Origin: Thiocystis violascens DSM 198
GTDB taxonomy: Bacteria; Pseudomonadota; Gammaproteobacteria; Chromatiales; Chromatiaceae
Assembly (NCBI RefSeq): GCF_000227745.2
Contig: NC_018012.1
Coordinates: 2,216,501 to 2,280,500, forward strand
Direction of reading: 5' to 3'
Length of the DNA stretch: 64,000 nucleotides
Shown here: positions 40,724 through 52,409 of the stretch, piece by piece
Numbering within the stretch: the first letter of the stretch is position 1
How the letters are laid out: every line of letters starts with the position of its first letter
Made by a program: the position numbers and the translations under genes
The notes under the pieces: model-generated
What the model was told of the DNA's origin: nothing
Seen by the model: the letters and a program-made list of their open reading frames with translations, nothing else
Database searches by the model: none

Positions 40724-41994
40724 ATGAGCGATTCCGTTTTCCTGACCCGCGTGGTGCTGCGAAATTACAAGAGCATCGGGAACTGCGATGTGCGATTGCA
40801 ACCCCTGACGTTTTTGGTTGGCGCAAACGGTTCGGGCAAGAGCAATTTCCTGGATGCGCTGCATCTGGTGCGGGATGCGCTGGCCGGCTCGCTAGACAAC
40901 GCCTTGAACGAACGTGGCGGTCTTTCCGAGGTGCGGCGGCGTTCCAGCGGTCACCCCACGCATTTCGGTATCCGGTTGGAATTTTCGTTAGGTCAGGGGC
41001 AGCGCGGTCACTATGCCTTCAACATCGGGGCGCTGTCGGGGCGCTGTCGGGGCGCGGATATGAGGTTCAGACCGAGGAATGCGCGATCGGCGGGATGGGA
41101 AAGGGGCCTTTCTATCAGATCGAGCGCGGTCAACTGAAGGCAAGCAGCGAACCAACCTTCCCGACCCTGACATCTGATCGCCTGGCACTGGTCGCCGTCT
41201 CTGGCTTGACGGCGTTTCGCCCTGTCTTCGACGCACTCACGGCGATGGGTTTTTACAATCTCAATCCGAAGGTGATGCGCGACTTACAGAAATCGCAGGA
41301 CGGCCGGTTGCTCAAACCTGGGGGCGAGAACATCGCCAATGTGATCGGACATCTGGAGCGCGTCGCCAGCGATCAGATGGCGACGATTCAGGAATACTTG
41401 CAAACCGTTGTCCCCATGGTACATGGCGTGGAACGCAAGCAGATCGGGCCGATGGAGACACTGGAGTTCAAGCAGGAAATGGCCGGGGCGAAACACCCTT
41501 GGCGTTTTTTGGCTCAGAACATGTCGGACGGCACGCTACGGGCACTCGGCGTCTTGACGGCCCTCTTCCAGGGCAACCGCGATTATGCGCCATCGCTGAT
41601 CGGTATCGAGGAGCCCGAAACCGCGCTTCACCCCGCCGCGAGCGCGGCACTGCGCGAGGCATTGAGCAGGGCGTCACGGCACACACAGGTCATCGTCACG
41701 AGCCACAGCCCGGATCTCTTGAATGATTGCGGTCTGAGCCCAGAGGCTTTGCTCGCGGTCGTTTCCGAAAAGGGGGAGACGCGGATCGCGCCCCTGGACG
41801 ATGCCTCGCGCCAGGTCATGCGAGAGCAGCTTTTTTCCGCTGGCGAGCTGCTGCGTCTGAATCAACTGGCTCCCGATCCGGCACGCATGGATTTACAGCA
41901 GGCGTTTGATCGCAGCAGATCCTTTCGCAAGCTGTGCAGCGAATGGCTCAAGCAGATGTACCAGACCGACCAACCGACATCTCAGGGCCGATAG
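40724..41994 (+). pseudogene. AAA-family (RecF/OLD-like) ATPase, disrupted by an 11-bp tandem duplication
   Basis: The frame from 40724 (MSDSVFLTRVVLRNYKSIGN) has the Walker A LVGANGSGKSNFLDAL and continues to HYAFNIGAL. There GGGGCGCTGTC is present twice in tandem (41027-41048). Removing one copy gives SGRGYEVQTEECAIGGMGKG without interruption and joins the second frame. That frame carries the ABC-like signature NMSDGTLRALGVL, Walker B LIGIEEPETALHPAAS and the H-loop IVTSHSPDLLND. The full product would be about 420 residues, typical of stand-alone AAA_21 ATPases. These are usually paired with a DUF4276 nuclease-like gene, which is absent here. Confidence 0.82.
41027..41048. repeat. Perfect 11-bp tandem duplication
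   Basis: GGGGCGCTGTC occurs twice without spacing and is followed by a partial third GGGGCGC. It is the sole cause of the frameshift in the AAA ATPase gene. Confidence 0.92.
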
Positions 41995-42521
41995 GGATAA
42001 GGATCCGCCTGCCCCAGCGGGACATACCCGAAGACGATCTCGCCCTGGGTGCCATCGTCGAGCGCGAGCTTGCCGATGCCGTTGCGCCCGTCGGTGTCGC
42101 GAATGATGTCGGCCCAGCCATTGCGTCCATCGTCGCAATAGACATCGAAGATCGCATCCGGCGATCCCGCGAAGGCGTTATAGCTGCCGCGGCAGCCATT
42201 GCGACCGTTGGACACGCGGAAACTTGCCTGGGAAATATCCGACTGGTAGTGACCCAGATAGACATCCCGCTCCATCATGACCGCGAAGGGGCCTGAGGTG
42301 GAGTGGCCCGTCGGCAGCGTATCTGCGCGCGGTTGCTCGAAATAGTCGAACACCTGACTCAGACAGGACGGATAGTCCTCCAGATCCAGGTGCCCGCAAA
42401 GTCGCTGACCGTAATCCTCGGGCGTGACCGTGGTGGCGATACCGCCCAGATGGCTGGGCGGTATCAGTCCGCAGCCCCCGCAAAGGAGGGATAAACCGAC
42501 GATGACGAGCGATCGAGACAT
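41982..42521 (-). CDS. Lipoprotein of unknown function
   Basis: The start at 42521 follows GGAGAAAGTCG and yields a lipoprotein signal (MSRSLVIVGLSLLCGGC). The mature 160 residues include VTPEDYGQRLCGHLDLEDYP and two related Gly/Asn-rich segments (SNGRNGCRGSYNAFAGSPDA, DDGRNGWADIIRDTDGRNG) that look like an internal duplication. No known domain. It ends inside the end of the AAA ATPase gene on the other strand (13-base overlap, convergent). Confidence 0.72.
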   Translation of the reverse strand: MSRSLVIVGLSLLCGGCGLIPPSHLGGIATTVTPEDYGQRLCGHLDLEDYPSCLSQVFDYFEQPRADTLPTGHSTSGPFAVMMERDVYLGHYQSDISQASFRVSNGRNGCRGSYNAFAGSPDAIFDVYCDDGRNGWADIIRDTDGRNGIGKLALDDGTQGEIVFGYVPLGQADPYPYRP

Positions 42522-42637
42522 CGACTTTCTCCGCTGAAACCGCATTCGGCGCGGCAGGTGTGCTGGCGTATCAAGCACGAACAGGGTTTACAGTTTAGCC
42601 CGGTCGCCGTCCGCGGTGCGATGCTGGAAACCACCGC

Positions 42638-42737
42638 CGTAGGAGCCCGCTTGCGGGCGACGAGTGGGCAGACTCAAGGATATCTTGGCAGACTCCCCCG
42701 TGTCAGGATAGATGTCGCCCGCAAGCGGGCTCCTACG
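42638..42737. repeat. REPIN-type inverted REP pair, copy 3
   Basis: Inverted GTAGGAGCCCGCTTGCGGGC units 55 bases apart, with GTCGACATGAGAAT on the right resembling the GTCAAAATA flank of copy 2. It fills the gap between the lipoprotein gene and the IS4-family element. Confidence 0.88.
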
Positions 42738-42761
42738 TCGACATGAGAATTTAGCGCCACC

Positions 42762-43945
42762 CTCATCACCTATCACATTCTGGCAAACTGCCGCTCAGTC
42801 GATGTTGAGGTGATTGAGGATCATGGGAAGCGTCAAACGATTGGCTGATGAAGTGGCGTGCGGGCTGCGCGAGGTGCACCCGCGTCTGCGCAAGACGGTG
42901 GTGAGCAAGCTGGCGTTGGCGGTCGGGGCGATGATCGAAGGCCAAACCCCGAACACGGTGGAGTTGGCCAATCTGCTGCCCTTGGACACCGAGCGGCAGG
43001 ACATGCGCGAGCAATGGCTGAGGCGTTTGCTGAAGAATCCGCGGTTGGTCCGGGAATGGTGATTGAGCCCTTTGCACGAGCGGAGTTGGCGAAGGCGGCC
43101 AGCCATGGTCAGACGGTGTTGTTGAGCCTGGACCAAACCGATTTGGGTGATCGGATGGCGCTGCTGATGGTGGCGTTGCGGGTGGGTGATCGCGCGATAC
43201 CGCTGGCGTGGCGGGCTGAGGAAGGGGCGGCCAATCTCGGCTTCGCGGGCCAGCAGGTGGTGTTGGAGCCGCTCCTGGCCTGGCTGCCGTCCGGGGCGCG
43301 CGTGCTGCTATCGGCGGACCGGTTCTATCCGTCGGCGGGCCTGTTCGGGTGGCTCCAAGCCCGGGGCTGGAGCGACCGGCTGCGCCTGAAGAGCAACGTG
43401 CTAACGGATACCGGGCAGGGCGATGAGACGACGACGGGCGCGTTGGCACACGGGGTGACGGAACGTTACTTCACCGGTGTGCGCCTGTTTGCGCAGGGGG
43501 TGATCACGAACCTCGGGATCCTGCACGAGGATGGCCACCCCGAGCCGTGGATCATTGCCATGGACGCCGCCCCGACACGGGCAAGCGTGCTTGACGACGC
43601 TGCTCGCTGGGCCATCGAACCGATGTTCTCCGACGTCAAGGGCCGGGGCTTCGACTTGGAGGATTCGCAACTCCAGCATGCCGAGCGTTTGGAGCGACTG
43701 GTGCTCATCATGGCCTTGGTCATGTACTGGTGTGTTCGCGCCGGCCGAGACGAGGGGCTGAACGATCCGACACCACTCGAAAAAAAGTCCAGGCGCAGAA
43801 CGACCCCGCGCATTGGAGCTTCAGGAAACTCTATCGTAGCCTGGTCTCGTGGTTCACGCGCGGCCTGCGCCGTCTGAAGCGGTGCCTTCAAAACGACCTC
43901 CCGTTGCCCGCTTTTCATGCCCGTGAGTAACTGATAGGTGATGAG
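42762..43945. mobile_element. IS4-family insertion sequence, degenerate
   Basis: 1184 bp with terminal inverted repeats starting CTCATCACCTATCA and a 9-bp target duplication AGCGCCACC (42753-42761 and 43946-43954). The duplication is still perfect although the transposase frame is broken twice. Confidence 0.85.
42823..43930 (+). pseudogene. IS4-family transposase with two frameshifts
   Basis: The first part (MGSVKRLADEVACGLREVHP to LLKNPRLV) ends at a stop near 43062. The frame resumes as PGMVIEPFARAELAKAASHG and contains the DDE elements VLLSLDQTD, LLSADRFYPSAGLF and IEPMFSDVKGRGFDLEDSQL. Near 43790, at a run of seven A, the frame changes again to VQAQNDPAHWSFRKLYRSLV and ends at 43930. The second break could be programmed slippage, but the first has no slippery run, so the element is probably dead. 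Confidence 0.82.
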
Positions 43946-44052
43946 AGCGCCACCACGGACACGCACAATGCCAGGATTTCCGGCTACAGTTCGGGGTGGC
44001 GCGTCATGGGACGCGGCGTTCATGTTGTCCTTCATGACACGGAGTGACCCTG

Positions 44053-44451
44053 ATGAGGTTCGATTTCCGCTTTTTACTCTCCCGCCGCGAGTCCGTCCAA
44101 AAGACCGGCATTCGCGCAGGTCTCGGTCTGCTGTCCCTGCTGCTGCTGACCTCCTGCACCAGACCGCTGGCGCCCGACGCGACCCTGCCCCAGCAGATCG
44201 CCGAACTCGGTTGTATCGGCGAGTGTCGCGCGATACGGAACGTCTGCAACGCGGATGCTCGTGACGAGTACCGTCAATGCCAGGCCGGCTACAGCTCGTC
44301 GTTCCGCGTCTACCGCTGGTGTCTCGCGTCCGCGAGCGAGCAGGGCGAATGCGGCTATCCCTGGTGGTCCTGCGCCGAGAATCGCTTTGGTTACTGCACG
44401 AATCGTTTTCGCGAATGCGAGCGAGCCTGTCGGCCGCCGAGCCGTTCCTGA
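44053..44451 (+). CDS. Small cysteine-rich lipoprotein
   Basis: 132 residues; the ATG at 44053 has GGAG ten bases upstream. The lipobox is LLSLLLLTSC. The mature part has ten cysteines in about 90 residues, several in CxxxC or CxxxxC spacing (GCIGECRAIRNVC, CQAGYSSSFRVYRWC, CAENRFGYCTNRFRECERAC), suggesting disulfides or metal binding in the periplasm. No family was recognised. It is convergent with cysS; the stops are four bases apart. Confidence 0.72.
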   Translation: MRFDFRFLLSRRESVQKTGIRAGLGLLSLLLLTSCTRPLAPDATLPQQIAELGCIGECRAIRNVCNADARDEYRQCQAGYSSSFRVYRWCLASASEQGECGYPWWSCAENRFGYCTNRFRECERACRPPSRS

Positions 44452-44455
44452 TGAA

Positions 44456-45844
44456 CTACGCGGACGCCCGGCGCCAGATCGTGCCCTGCGGATTGTCCTC
44501 CAGCACGATCCCAGCCTCGGTCAGGACGGCGCGAATCCGGTCGGCCTCGGCCCAATTCTTCGCGGCGCGGGCGGCGATGCGCTGTGCGATCAAGTCGTCG
44601 ATGTCGGCATTCGCAAGTCCGCCAGCCGTCGCGTCGCCCCGCAAATAGCGCTCGGCGTCGTCCTGGAGGATGCCAAGCACCTCGCCCATTCGTCGCAACT
44701 CGGCACCGAGGGCTGCGGCGCGCTCTAGGTCGTCGGCGCGTACCCGATTGATCTCGCGCGCCAGATCGAAGAGGACCGCCAGGGCTTCCGGCGTATTGAA
44801 ATCATCGTCCATAGCCGCGTGAAAGCGTTCGCGGAAGGTCTCGCCGCCGACCGGTTCGACCGAGGGTAGACCGCGGAGCGCCGTGTAGAAGCGAGTGAGT
44901 GCGCTCCGGGCATTCTGGAGGTGCTCATCGTCGTAATTCAGCGGACTGCGGTACTGACTGGTCAGGATGAAATAGCGGATTTCCTCGGGCCGATAGCGTT
45001 GCAGAATCTCGCGCACGGTAAAAAAGTTGCCCAGCGATTTGGACATCTTTTCTTCGTTCACGCGCACGAACCCGTTGTGCATCCAGACATTCACGAAGGG
45101 CTCGCCGGTCGCGCCCTCGGACTGGGCAATCTCGTTTTCGTGGTGCGGGAACTGAAGATCGGCCCCGCCGCCGTGGATGTCGAAATGGTTGCCCAGCGCG
45201 CAGGTGCTCATGGCCGAGCATTCGATATGCCAGCCGGGCCGCCCCGCGCCCCAGGGCGAGTCCCACGCCGGCTCGTCCGGTTTGGCGGCCTTCCAGAGCG
45301 CGAAATCGAGCGGGTCGCGCTTGGCCTCGCCAATCTCGACCCGCGCGCCCGAACGCAGATCCTGCGGATTCTTGCCCGAAAGCTTGCCATAGTCCGGAAA
45401 GCGGCTGACCGCATAATAGACATCGCCATTGTCGGCGACATAGGCGAATCCCTTGTCGATCAGGGTTTGGATCATGTCCAGAATGTCGTCCATGTGCGCG
45501 GTCGCGCGCGGCTCGTCGGTGGGCGGAAGAATCCCGAGCGTCTCCGAGTCCTCGTGCATGGCCTGGATGAAACGCTCGGTCAGTGCCGGGAAGGGCTCGC
45601 CGTTCTCGGCCGCGCGGCGGATGATCTTGTCGTCGATATCCGTGATATTGCGGATATAGGTCACGTCGTAACCCAATGCCTTCAGATAGCGATACACCAC
45701 GTCGAACACCACCAGCACCCGCGCGTGCCCGAGGTGACAGTAATCGTAGACGGTCATTCCGCACACATACATGCGCACCTTGCCCGGCTCGATCGGCTGG
45801 AAGGTTTCTTTCTGGCGGGTCAGGGTGTTGTGGATCTGTAGCAT
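44456..45844 (-). CDS. cysS: Cysteinyl-tRNA synthetase
   Basis: 462 residues, standard length. The zinc-binding Cys and HIGH motif are in [20 protein letters not shown]; other zinc ligands lie in HIECSAMS and [13 protein letters not shown]; the KMSKS loop is [12 protein letters not shown]. It charges tRNA-Cys in the cytoplasm and is essential. The C-terminal anticodon-binding region ([19 protein letters not shown]) is complete. It follows the urea operon but is separated from ureG by a terminator-like hairpin. Confidence 0.97.
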   Translation of the reverse strand: MLQIHNTLTRQKETFQPIEPGKVRMYVCGMTVYDYCHLGHARVLVVFDVVYRYLKALGYDVTYIRNITDIDDKIIRRAAENGEPFPALTERFIQAMHEDSETLGILPPTDEPRATAHMDDILDMIQTLIDKGFAYVADNGDVYYAVSRFPDYGKLSGKNPQDLRSGARVEIGEAKRDPLDFALWKAAKPDEPAWDSPWGAGRPGWHIECSAMSTCALGNHFDIHGGGADLQFPHHENEIAQSEGATGEPFVNVWMHNGFVRVNEEKMSKSLGNFFTVREILQRYRPEEIRYFILTSQYRSPLNYDDEHLQNARSALTRFYTALRGLPSVEPVGGETFRERFHAAMDDDFNTPEALAVLFDLAREINRVRADDLERAAALGAELRRMGEVLGILQDDAERYLRGDATAGGLANADIDDLIAQRIAARAAKNWAEADRIRAVLTEAGIVLEDNPQGTIWRRASA

Positions 45845-45874
45845 CTTGGGAGGGTTCTTGACGACGACCGTAAT

Positions 45875-45905
45875 AAAGCGCCCATGGTAACAAAGGCGGC
45901 GCTTT
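45875..45905 (-). terminator. Hairpin downstream of ureG
   Basis: On the minus strand AAAGCGCC pairs with GGCGCTTT across a 15-base loop, followed by ATTA. There is no strong T run, so it may only attenuate read-through from ureG into cysS. Confidence 0.45.
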
Positions 45906-45910
45906 CAGAG

Positions 45911-46540
<630 letters not shown>

Positions 46541-46559
46541 CGGAATCTCTGTCGGAAGG

Positions 46560-47237
46560 TCATGATCGAAAAAGACGCGTGTATTGAGTTTCGTGCCGAC
46601 TGCTGGCAATGGCCAAGGCCGGGCCTGAAGCACCGATGGCTGCGTCATCCAGACTCAAAGCGTACTCAACGGTTGCTGGAATCCGGCCAGCCACTCGCGC
46701 CAGAAGCTGCTGGCCCGCGGTTTGTCCCAGAGGGACGCACTTGATCCCGGCCAGGACCAGACTTTCGGCCCAGGACCAGGCGTAGCCCTGCGCCAAGGAC
46801 TCGCGCGGAATCGTCCAGGCGACTGCCGCGAAGGCTAGGCCCGCCGCCTGACTCCGGCTCAACCGGGCGCGCCAATCACTCGCGCCAGTCATCCCCCAGG
46901 CCACCAGAAGATCCGCCAGCGCACGCCCGCGATTCGCCTCCTCCAGACGCAGTTCAGCCGTCTCGCGGGCAGCGATCAGGCGGTCGATCCACGTCTCCAG
47001 GCGCGTGGCGTCGGTTTCCCTGACGGCATCGTACAGGCGCGCGAGGATCGGGAGATCGACCCGCGCCAGCACCTGTGTGAGTTGATCCGCGACCCAGGCT
47101 TCCAGATCGGCGGCGGTGCGAATCCAGCCGGCCTCGACCGCCCACTCGATCCCCTGCGAATAGGTGAAACCGCCGATCGGCAGGGATGGACTCGTGAGTT
47201 GCAGCAGTCGGACCAGTCCGGGATCAGTGGTCGGCAT
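46560..47237 (-). CDS. ureF: Urease accessory protein UreF
   Basis: 225 residues from the ATG at 47237 ([20 protein letters not shown]), with the conserved [20 protein letters not shown] and the GMTGASDW and [12 protein letters not shown] segments. UreF bridges UreD and UreG in the activation complex. Its start overlaps ureE by 14 bases. Confidence 0.94.
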   Translation of the reverse strand: MPTTDPGLVRLLQLTSPSLPIGGFTYSQGIEWAVEAGWIRTAADLEAWVADQLTQVLARVDLPILARLYDAVRETDATRLETWIDRLIAARETAELRLEEANRGRALADLLVAWGMTGASDWRARLSRSQAAGLAFAAVAWTIPRESLAQGYAWSWAESLVLAGIKCVPLGQTAGQQLLARVAGRIPATVEYALSLDDAAIGASGPALAIASSRHETQYTRLFRS

Positions 47238-47690
47238 GGCGATGATGCGAATGCCCAGACGCGCCGCTCCGATAGGCGCCCGGCTCTGGCTCGAAGGGCT
47301 GCTCTTCGATGCGCACCGCCAACCCCAGACCGCGTACCAGGTCGTCGAGCACATGGTCGTGCGGGTAGCGAAGACCGTTGGAGTCGATTTGTACCGGGAC
47401 GTGCCGGTTGCCGAGATGATAGGCGGCGCGTGCGAGACTCAGGGCGTCCGGGCAGTCGACGCATGAGAGCGTCTCGGGCGCGGCAACCACGCGCGCGGCC
47501 TGGCCGTCCTCGGCTTGCAGGACATCGCCATCGCGCAGCGGGGTGCCACGCGGCAACAGCAGGCCGACCTCGCGTCCGTCGTCCAGCGCGACGAGCAGCC
47601 GGCTATGCTGGCGTTGCTCCCAGGTCAGGTTGATGGTCAGGGCGAGGGCTTCCGGTGGAGGCCCCGCTAGCTTGCGAATGAATCGAATCA

Positions 47691-47691
<1 letters not shown>
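47224..47691 (-). CDS. ureE: Urease accessory nickel chaperone UreE
   Basis: 155 residues. Typical features: LTWEQRQHSRLLVALDDGRE, GTPLRDGDVL, the central LARAAYHLGNRHVPVQI containing the conserved metal-binding His, and a short His-rich tail ([10 protein letters not shown]). The tail probably stores nickel. The start overlaps the ureC stop by one base (TGATG). Confidence 0.94.
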
Positions 47692-49390
<1,699 letters not shown>

Positions 49391-49394
<4 letters not shown>

Positions 49395-49711
49395 GACGGA
49401 TCTCCATCCAGGGCGCCCATGACCTGGGCGTTGAAGCCATAGACTTGGCGCGCGCCCGCGTAGGGCACCAGATCGACGGTGCGGGTCTGGCCCGGCTCGA
49501 AGCGCACGGCGGTGCCGGCCGGGATGTCGAGCCGCCAGCCGCGCGCCCGCGCGCGCTCGAAGACCAAGGCGCGGTTGGTCTCGAAGAAATGGTAGTGCGA
49601 GCCGACCTGGATCGGACGGTCGCCGGTGTTGGCGACCTCCAGGGTCAGCACCGGACGCCCGGCATTGAGTTCGATGTCGCCGGGTTCCACCAGGATTTCG
49701 CCAGGAATCAT
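49391..49711 (-). CDS. ureB: Urease beta subunit
   Basis: 106 residues beginning [20 protein letters not shown], with [20 protein letters not shown], the hallmark of the beta subunit that shapes the active-site channel. It ends [11 protein letters not shown]. It is a separate polypeptide (not fused to UreA) as in most bacteria. Confidence 0.97.
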
Positions 49712-49738
49712 GGAGCGCGTCTCCTTAATGACGGACGA

Positions 49739-50041
49739 TCAGAGGATGGGGTCATGCACGGTCACCAGCTTGGTCCCGTCGGGGAAGGTGGCTTCCACCT
49801 GCACCTCGTGGAGCATCTCGGCGATGCCGTCCATGACGTCCTCGCGGGTCAGCAGGGTGCGGCCATAGTCCATGAGTTCGGCGACGCTCCGGCCATCGCG
49901 CGCGCCCTCCAGGATGGCGCAACTCAGATAGGCCACGGCCTCCGGGTAGTTGAGCTTGACGCCGCGCGCCTTGCGCCGTTCGGCGAGCAACCCGGCGGTG
50001 AACAGCAGGAGTTTGTCTTTTTCTCTGGGACTCAGGTCCAT
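49739..50041 (-). CDS. ureA: Urease gamma subunit
   Basis: 100 residues from the ATG at 50041 ([20 protein letters not shown]), exact family length; an upstream in-frame extension was rejected. Conserved [20 protein letters not shown] and [20 protein letters not shown] are intact. Confidence 0.97.
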   Translation of the reverse strand: MDLSPREKDKLLLFTAGLLAERRKARGVKLNYPEAVAYLSCAILEGARDGRSVAELMDYGRTLLTREDVMDGIAEMLHEVQVEATFPDGTKLVTVHDPIL

Positions 50042-50076
50042 GGAGCGCTCCGGAAATGGGCTGGATACAAGGTCGG

Positions 50077-50901
50077 TCAAGTTCCCCAAATGCGCGGCGG
50101 GCAGGCGGGGAGGCTAAGGAGTCTGGGACGCAGTATGCCCCAGATCGCGGCGAACAGGCGACGCGCGGGTTCGGCAAAGGGCGCCAGACAGCGCGCCACC
50201 AGGAGATCGTCCAAGAGCGTCGCGCCCCAAAGAATGTCGGAGTCGGTCGCGGCGAGCCCGCGCACCGCCGCCAGATCCTCGCGGTCGATGCCGGTCGCGA
50301 CCAGGGTACCCGTCACCGCGAAGCCGCGCAGACCGGCCGGGCCATCCAGCCCTGTGCCAGCATCGATCCGCAGCCGATCCAGCAGCAGGGGCCGTCCGGC
50401 GCGCTGGATGGCCAGCGACAGGTCGGCCGTGCCCGTCGTCAAACGTTCGCCGTTGGCCGGTCGACCCAGCGCCTGAACCTCCCAGCCGATGAAGCGCGCG
50501 CCGGGATCCAGATCGACCTGGGTGGCAAGCCGCGCGTGCGTCCCCGCGAACAGGATGTTTTCCTGGGGCAGCCATTCGAGGATCCCGTCCGCCGCCACGC
50601 GCAGATGCTGGGTCTGATGCGCCTCGGCGCCGTTGCTGCGATAGAGCTTGGTCGCCCCCGGCGTGGTCAGGAGCGCATGCGCGCCCGAGTCGACCGACAC
50701 CGCGATCTCCAGCCGGTCGCCGCCGACCAGGCCTCCCGGCGGATGCAGCAGATAACAATGACAGGGCGCGCCCTCGGGATGGAAGGGACGCTGAACCGCG
50801 AGCGGGCCGCGCTGGTGGCGCTCGACCAGCCGGGTGCGACCCGCGCGCTCGGCGAATCCGAGCGCGAGACGCGCGTTCCAACCTGGAGGCATCGCGGTCA
50901 T
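50077..50901 (-). CDS. ureD: Urease accessory protein UreD
   Basis: 274 residues with the UreD landmarks [27 protein letters not shown] and [16 protein letters not shown]. UreD is the scaffold onto which UreF and UreG dock on apo-urease. It lies ten bases behind the urtE stop, so urea transport and urease genes are read as one unit. A second ATG three codons downstream is also possible. Confidence 0.95.
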   Translation of the reverse strand: MTAMPPGWNARLALGFAERAGRTRLVERHQRGPLAVQRPFHPEGAPCHCYLLHPPGGLVGGDRLEIAVSVDSGAHALLTTPGATKLYRSNGAEAHQTQHLRVAADGILEWLPQENILFAGTHARLATQVDLDPGARFIGWEVQALGRPANGERLTTGTADLSLAIQRAGRPLLLDRLRIDAGTGLDGPAGLRGFAVTGTLVATGIDREDLAAVRGLAATDSDILWGATLLDDLLVARCLAPFAEPARRLFAAIWGILRPRLLSLPACPPRIWGT

Positions 50902-50911
50902 CGGTCAGGGT

Positions 50912-51607
50912 CTACACGGTCAGGTATTGCTTGATCAGATTGTCGTCCAGCGAATCCATGTCGCCTTGCGCCACCAGGCGTCCGCGATCGAGGATCAGGA
51001 AGCGATCGGCCACGCGACGCGCGAAGGGCAGTTTCTGCTCGACCAGGATCACGGTCAGATTCAGCTCGTCGACCAGACGGCGGACGATCTCGCCGATCTC
51101 CTGCACGATGTTGGGCTGGATCCCCTCGGTCGGCTCGTCCAGGATCAGAAGTTTGGGGTCGATCGCCAGGGCACGGCCGATCGCCAACTGTTGTTGTTGA
51201 CCGCCGGAGAGGTCGCCGCCCCGGCGCCCGAGCATCTGTTTGAGCACAGGGAACAGCTCATGGATGAAATCCGGCACCTGGCGCGCGCCGTCCGGGCGTG
51301 CCGGAAGACCGATGCGCAGATTCTCCTCCACCGTGAGCAGCGGGAAGATCTGCCGGCCCTGGGGCACGAACCCGATCCCGAGCGCGGCGCGACGCTCGGC
51401 CGCGAGCCGGGCCAGATCCTGCCCCTGATAGAGCATTGCGCCCGACTTGAGCGGCAGCAGTCCCATGATGCACTGCATCAGCGTGGTCTTGCCGACCCCG
51501 TTGCGGCCCATGACACAGGTGCACTGCCCCGCCGGGATCTGGATGTCGAGATCCCAGAGGGTGTGACTCTGGCCGTAGAATTGGTTGAGACCTTGGATGT
51601 TCAGCAT
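50912..51607 (-). CDS. urtE: Urea ABC transporter ATP-binding protein UrtE
   Basis: 231 residues from the ATG at 51607 (MLNIQGLNQFYGQSHTLWDL), the usual start. Walker A GRNGVGKTTL, signature LSGGQQQQLAIGRAL, Walker B LLILDEPTEGIQPN and the H-loop region ILVEQKLPFARRVAD are intact. It is one of two ATPases energising the high-affinity urea importer. It is separated from urtD by 800 bases of repeats and an opposing antitoxin-like gene. Confidence 0.95.
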   Translation of the reverse strand: MLNIQGLNQFYGQSHTLWDLDIQIPAGQCTCVMGRNGVGKTTLMQCIMGLLPLKSGAMLYQGQDLARLAAERRAALGIGFVPQGRQIFPLLTVEENLRIGLPARPDGARQVPDFIHELFPVLKQMLGRRGGDLSGGQQQQLAIGRALAIDPKLLILDEPTEGIQPNIVQEIGEIVRRLVDELNLTVILVEQKLPFARRVADRFLILDRGRLVAQGDMDSLDDNLIKQYLTV

Positions 51608-51663
51608 GCTTATCATGACAATTAAGGCGAATTCCGGAAATGACTTTACCAAGCGTTGAGCCC

Positions 51664-51746
51664 CGTAGGAGCCCGCTTGCGGGCGACGGGTGGGGCACGC
51701 AGAAGACATCCTGGCGGGTCACGTCGCCCGCAAGCGGGCTCCTACG
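51664..51746. repeat. REPIN-type inverted REP pair, copy 4
   Basis: Inverted GTAGGAGCCCGCTTGCGGGC units only 37 bases apart, the most compact of the four copies. It lies just upstream of urtE. Confidence 0.88.
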
Positions 51747-51829
51747 GGTAAGATCTTTCACTGAAACCGCCTAAAGTCGTTAGGAAAGGTTCATGAATCG
51801 GTAAAATAAGCACACTCGCTAATACCTTA

Positions 51830-52020
51830 GGCGACTTCCGGAAAAGCTCATACCCACTTTCGTGGTGACATTGCATCCGTTCATGGTTCGACAAGCTCAC
51901 CACGAACGGATGCAATCTCGGCCTAGGAGCGCGATTTCTGCCCGCCCTTCGACCCTTCGGCTCCGCTCAGGACTCAGGACGAACGGAAATCGGTTAAAGT
52001 CATTCCCGTAAATCACCTTA
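51830..52020. repeat. Dispersed palindromic repeat family (CATCCGTTCGTGG type)
   Basis: Order: TTCCGGAAAAGCTCATACCC, ACATTGCATCCGTTCATGG, an inverted ACGAACGGATGCAAT, GAGCGCGATTTC, TTCGACCCTTCGG, then GACGAACGGAAATCGG and ATTCCCGTAAATCACC. It closely matches 20505-20770 but is not interrupted by an IS. Confidence 0.78.
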
Positions 52021-52030
52021 TTGCGCCATT

Positions 52031-52053
52031 GTCGTTGTCGCAACGACAACGAC
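52031..52053. promoter_or_regulatory. Perfect inverted repeat, likely operator of the DUF1778 gene
   Basis: Ten-base arms GTCGTTGTCG and CGACAACGAC separated by CAA, 36 bases before the ATG of the ribbon-helix-helix gene. Antitoxins of this fold repress their own operon at such palindromes. Inferred from position and symmetry. Confidence 0.65.
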
Positions 52054-52088
52054 TGTATTCGTGACTTATTTTCCGCTTGGAGGCCATC

Positions 52089-52379
52089 ATGCCGACCCCA
52101 TCCCCGCGAACCGCCAAGCTCGATTTGCGTCTCTCGCCCGAGGTGAAGGCGCGGCTGGTAGCCGCCGCCGATCAGCGCCATCAGTCCGTGAGCGAGTTCG
52201 TCTTGAGTAGCGCCCTCGAACGCGCGGACGAAACGCTCGCTTCCCGGCAACGCTTCATTCTGGACGCCGAACGCTGGAGCGCCTTTCTCGCCGCCCTTGA
52301 TGCCCCGCCAAGATCCCTACCGCGTCTGGACTGTCTCTTTCGCGAGCCGACCCACTTCGATCCATCGGCTTCGGCCTGA
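52089..52379 (+). CDS. DUF1778 (TacA-like) ribbon-helix-helix antitoxin, orphan
   Basis: 96 residues from the ATG at 52089; the nearer upstream ATG (52077) is less likely since TTGGAGG sits ten or so bases before 52089. The N-terminus SPRTAKLDLRLSPEVKARLV is the ribbon-helix-helix; AADQRHQSVSEFVLSSALER and FILDAERWSAFLAALDAPP are typical DUF1778 features, the last being the toxin-binding tail. In TacA/TacT systems a GNAT acetyltransferase toxin follows. Here the urtD stop lies 30 bases beyond on the opposite strand and no toxin is present. It is transcribed against the urea operon. Confidence 0.82.
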   Translation: MPTPSPRTAKLDLRLSPEVKARLVAAADQRHQSVSEFVLSSALERADETLASRQRFILDAERWSAFLAALDAPPRSLPRLDCLFREPTHFDPSASA

Positions 52380-52409
52380 GGGCGTCTCCGCCATCAAGCA
52401 TCGCTCGCC

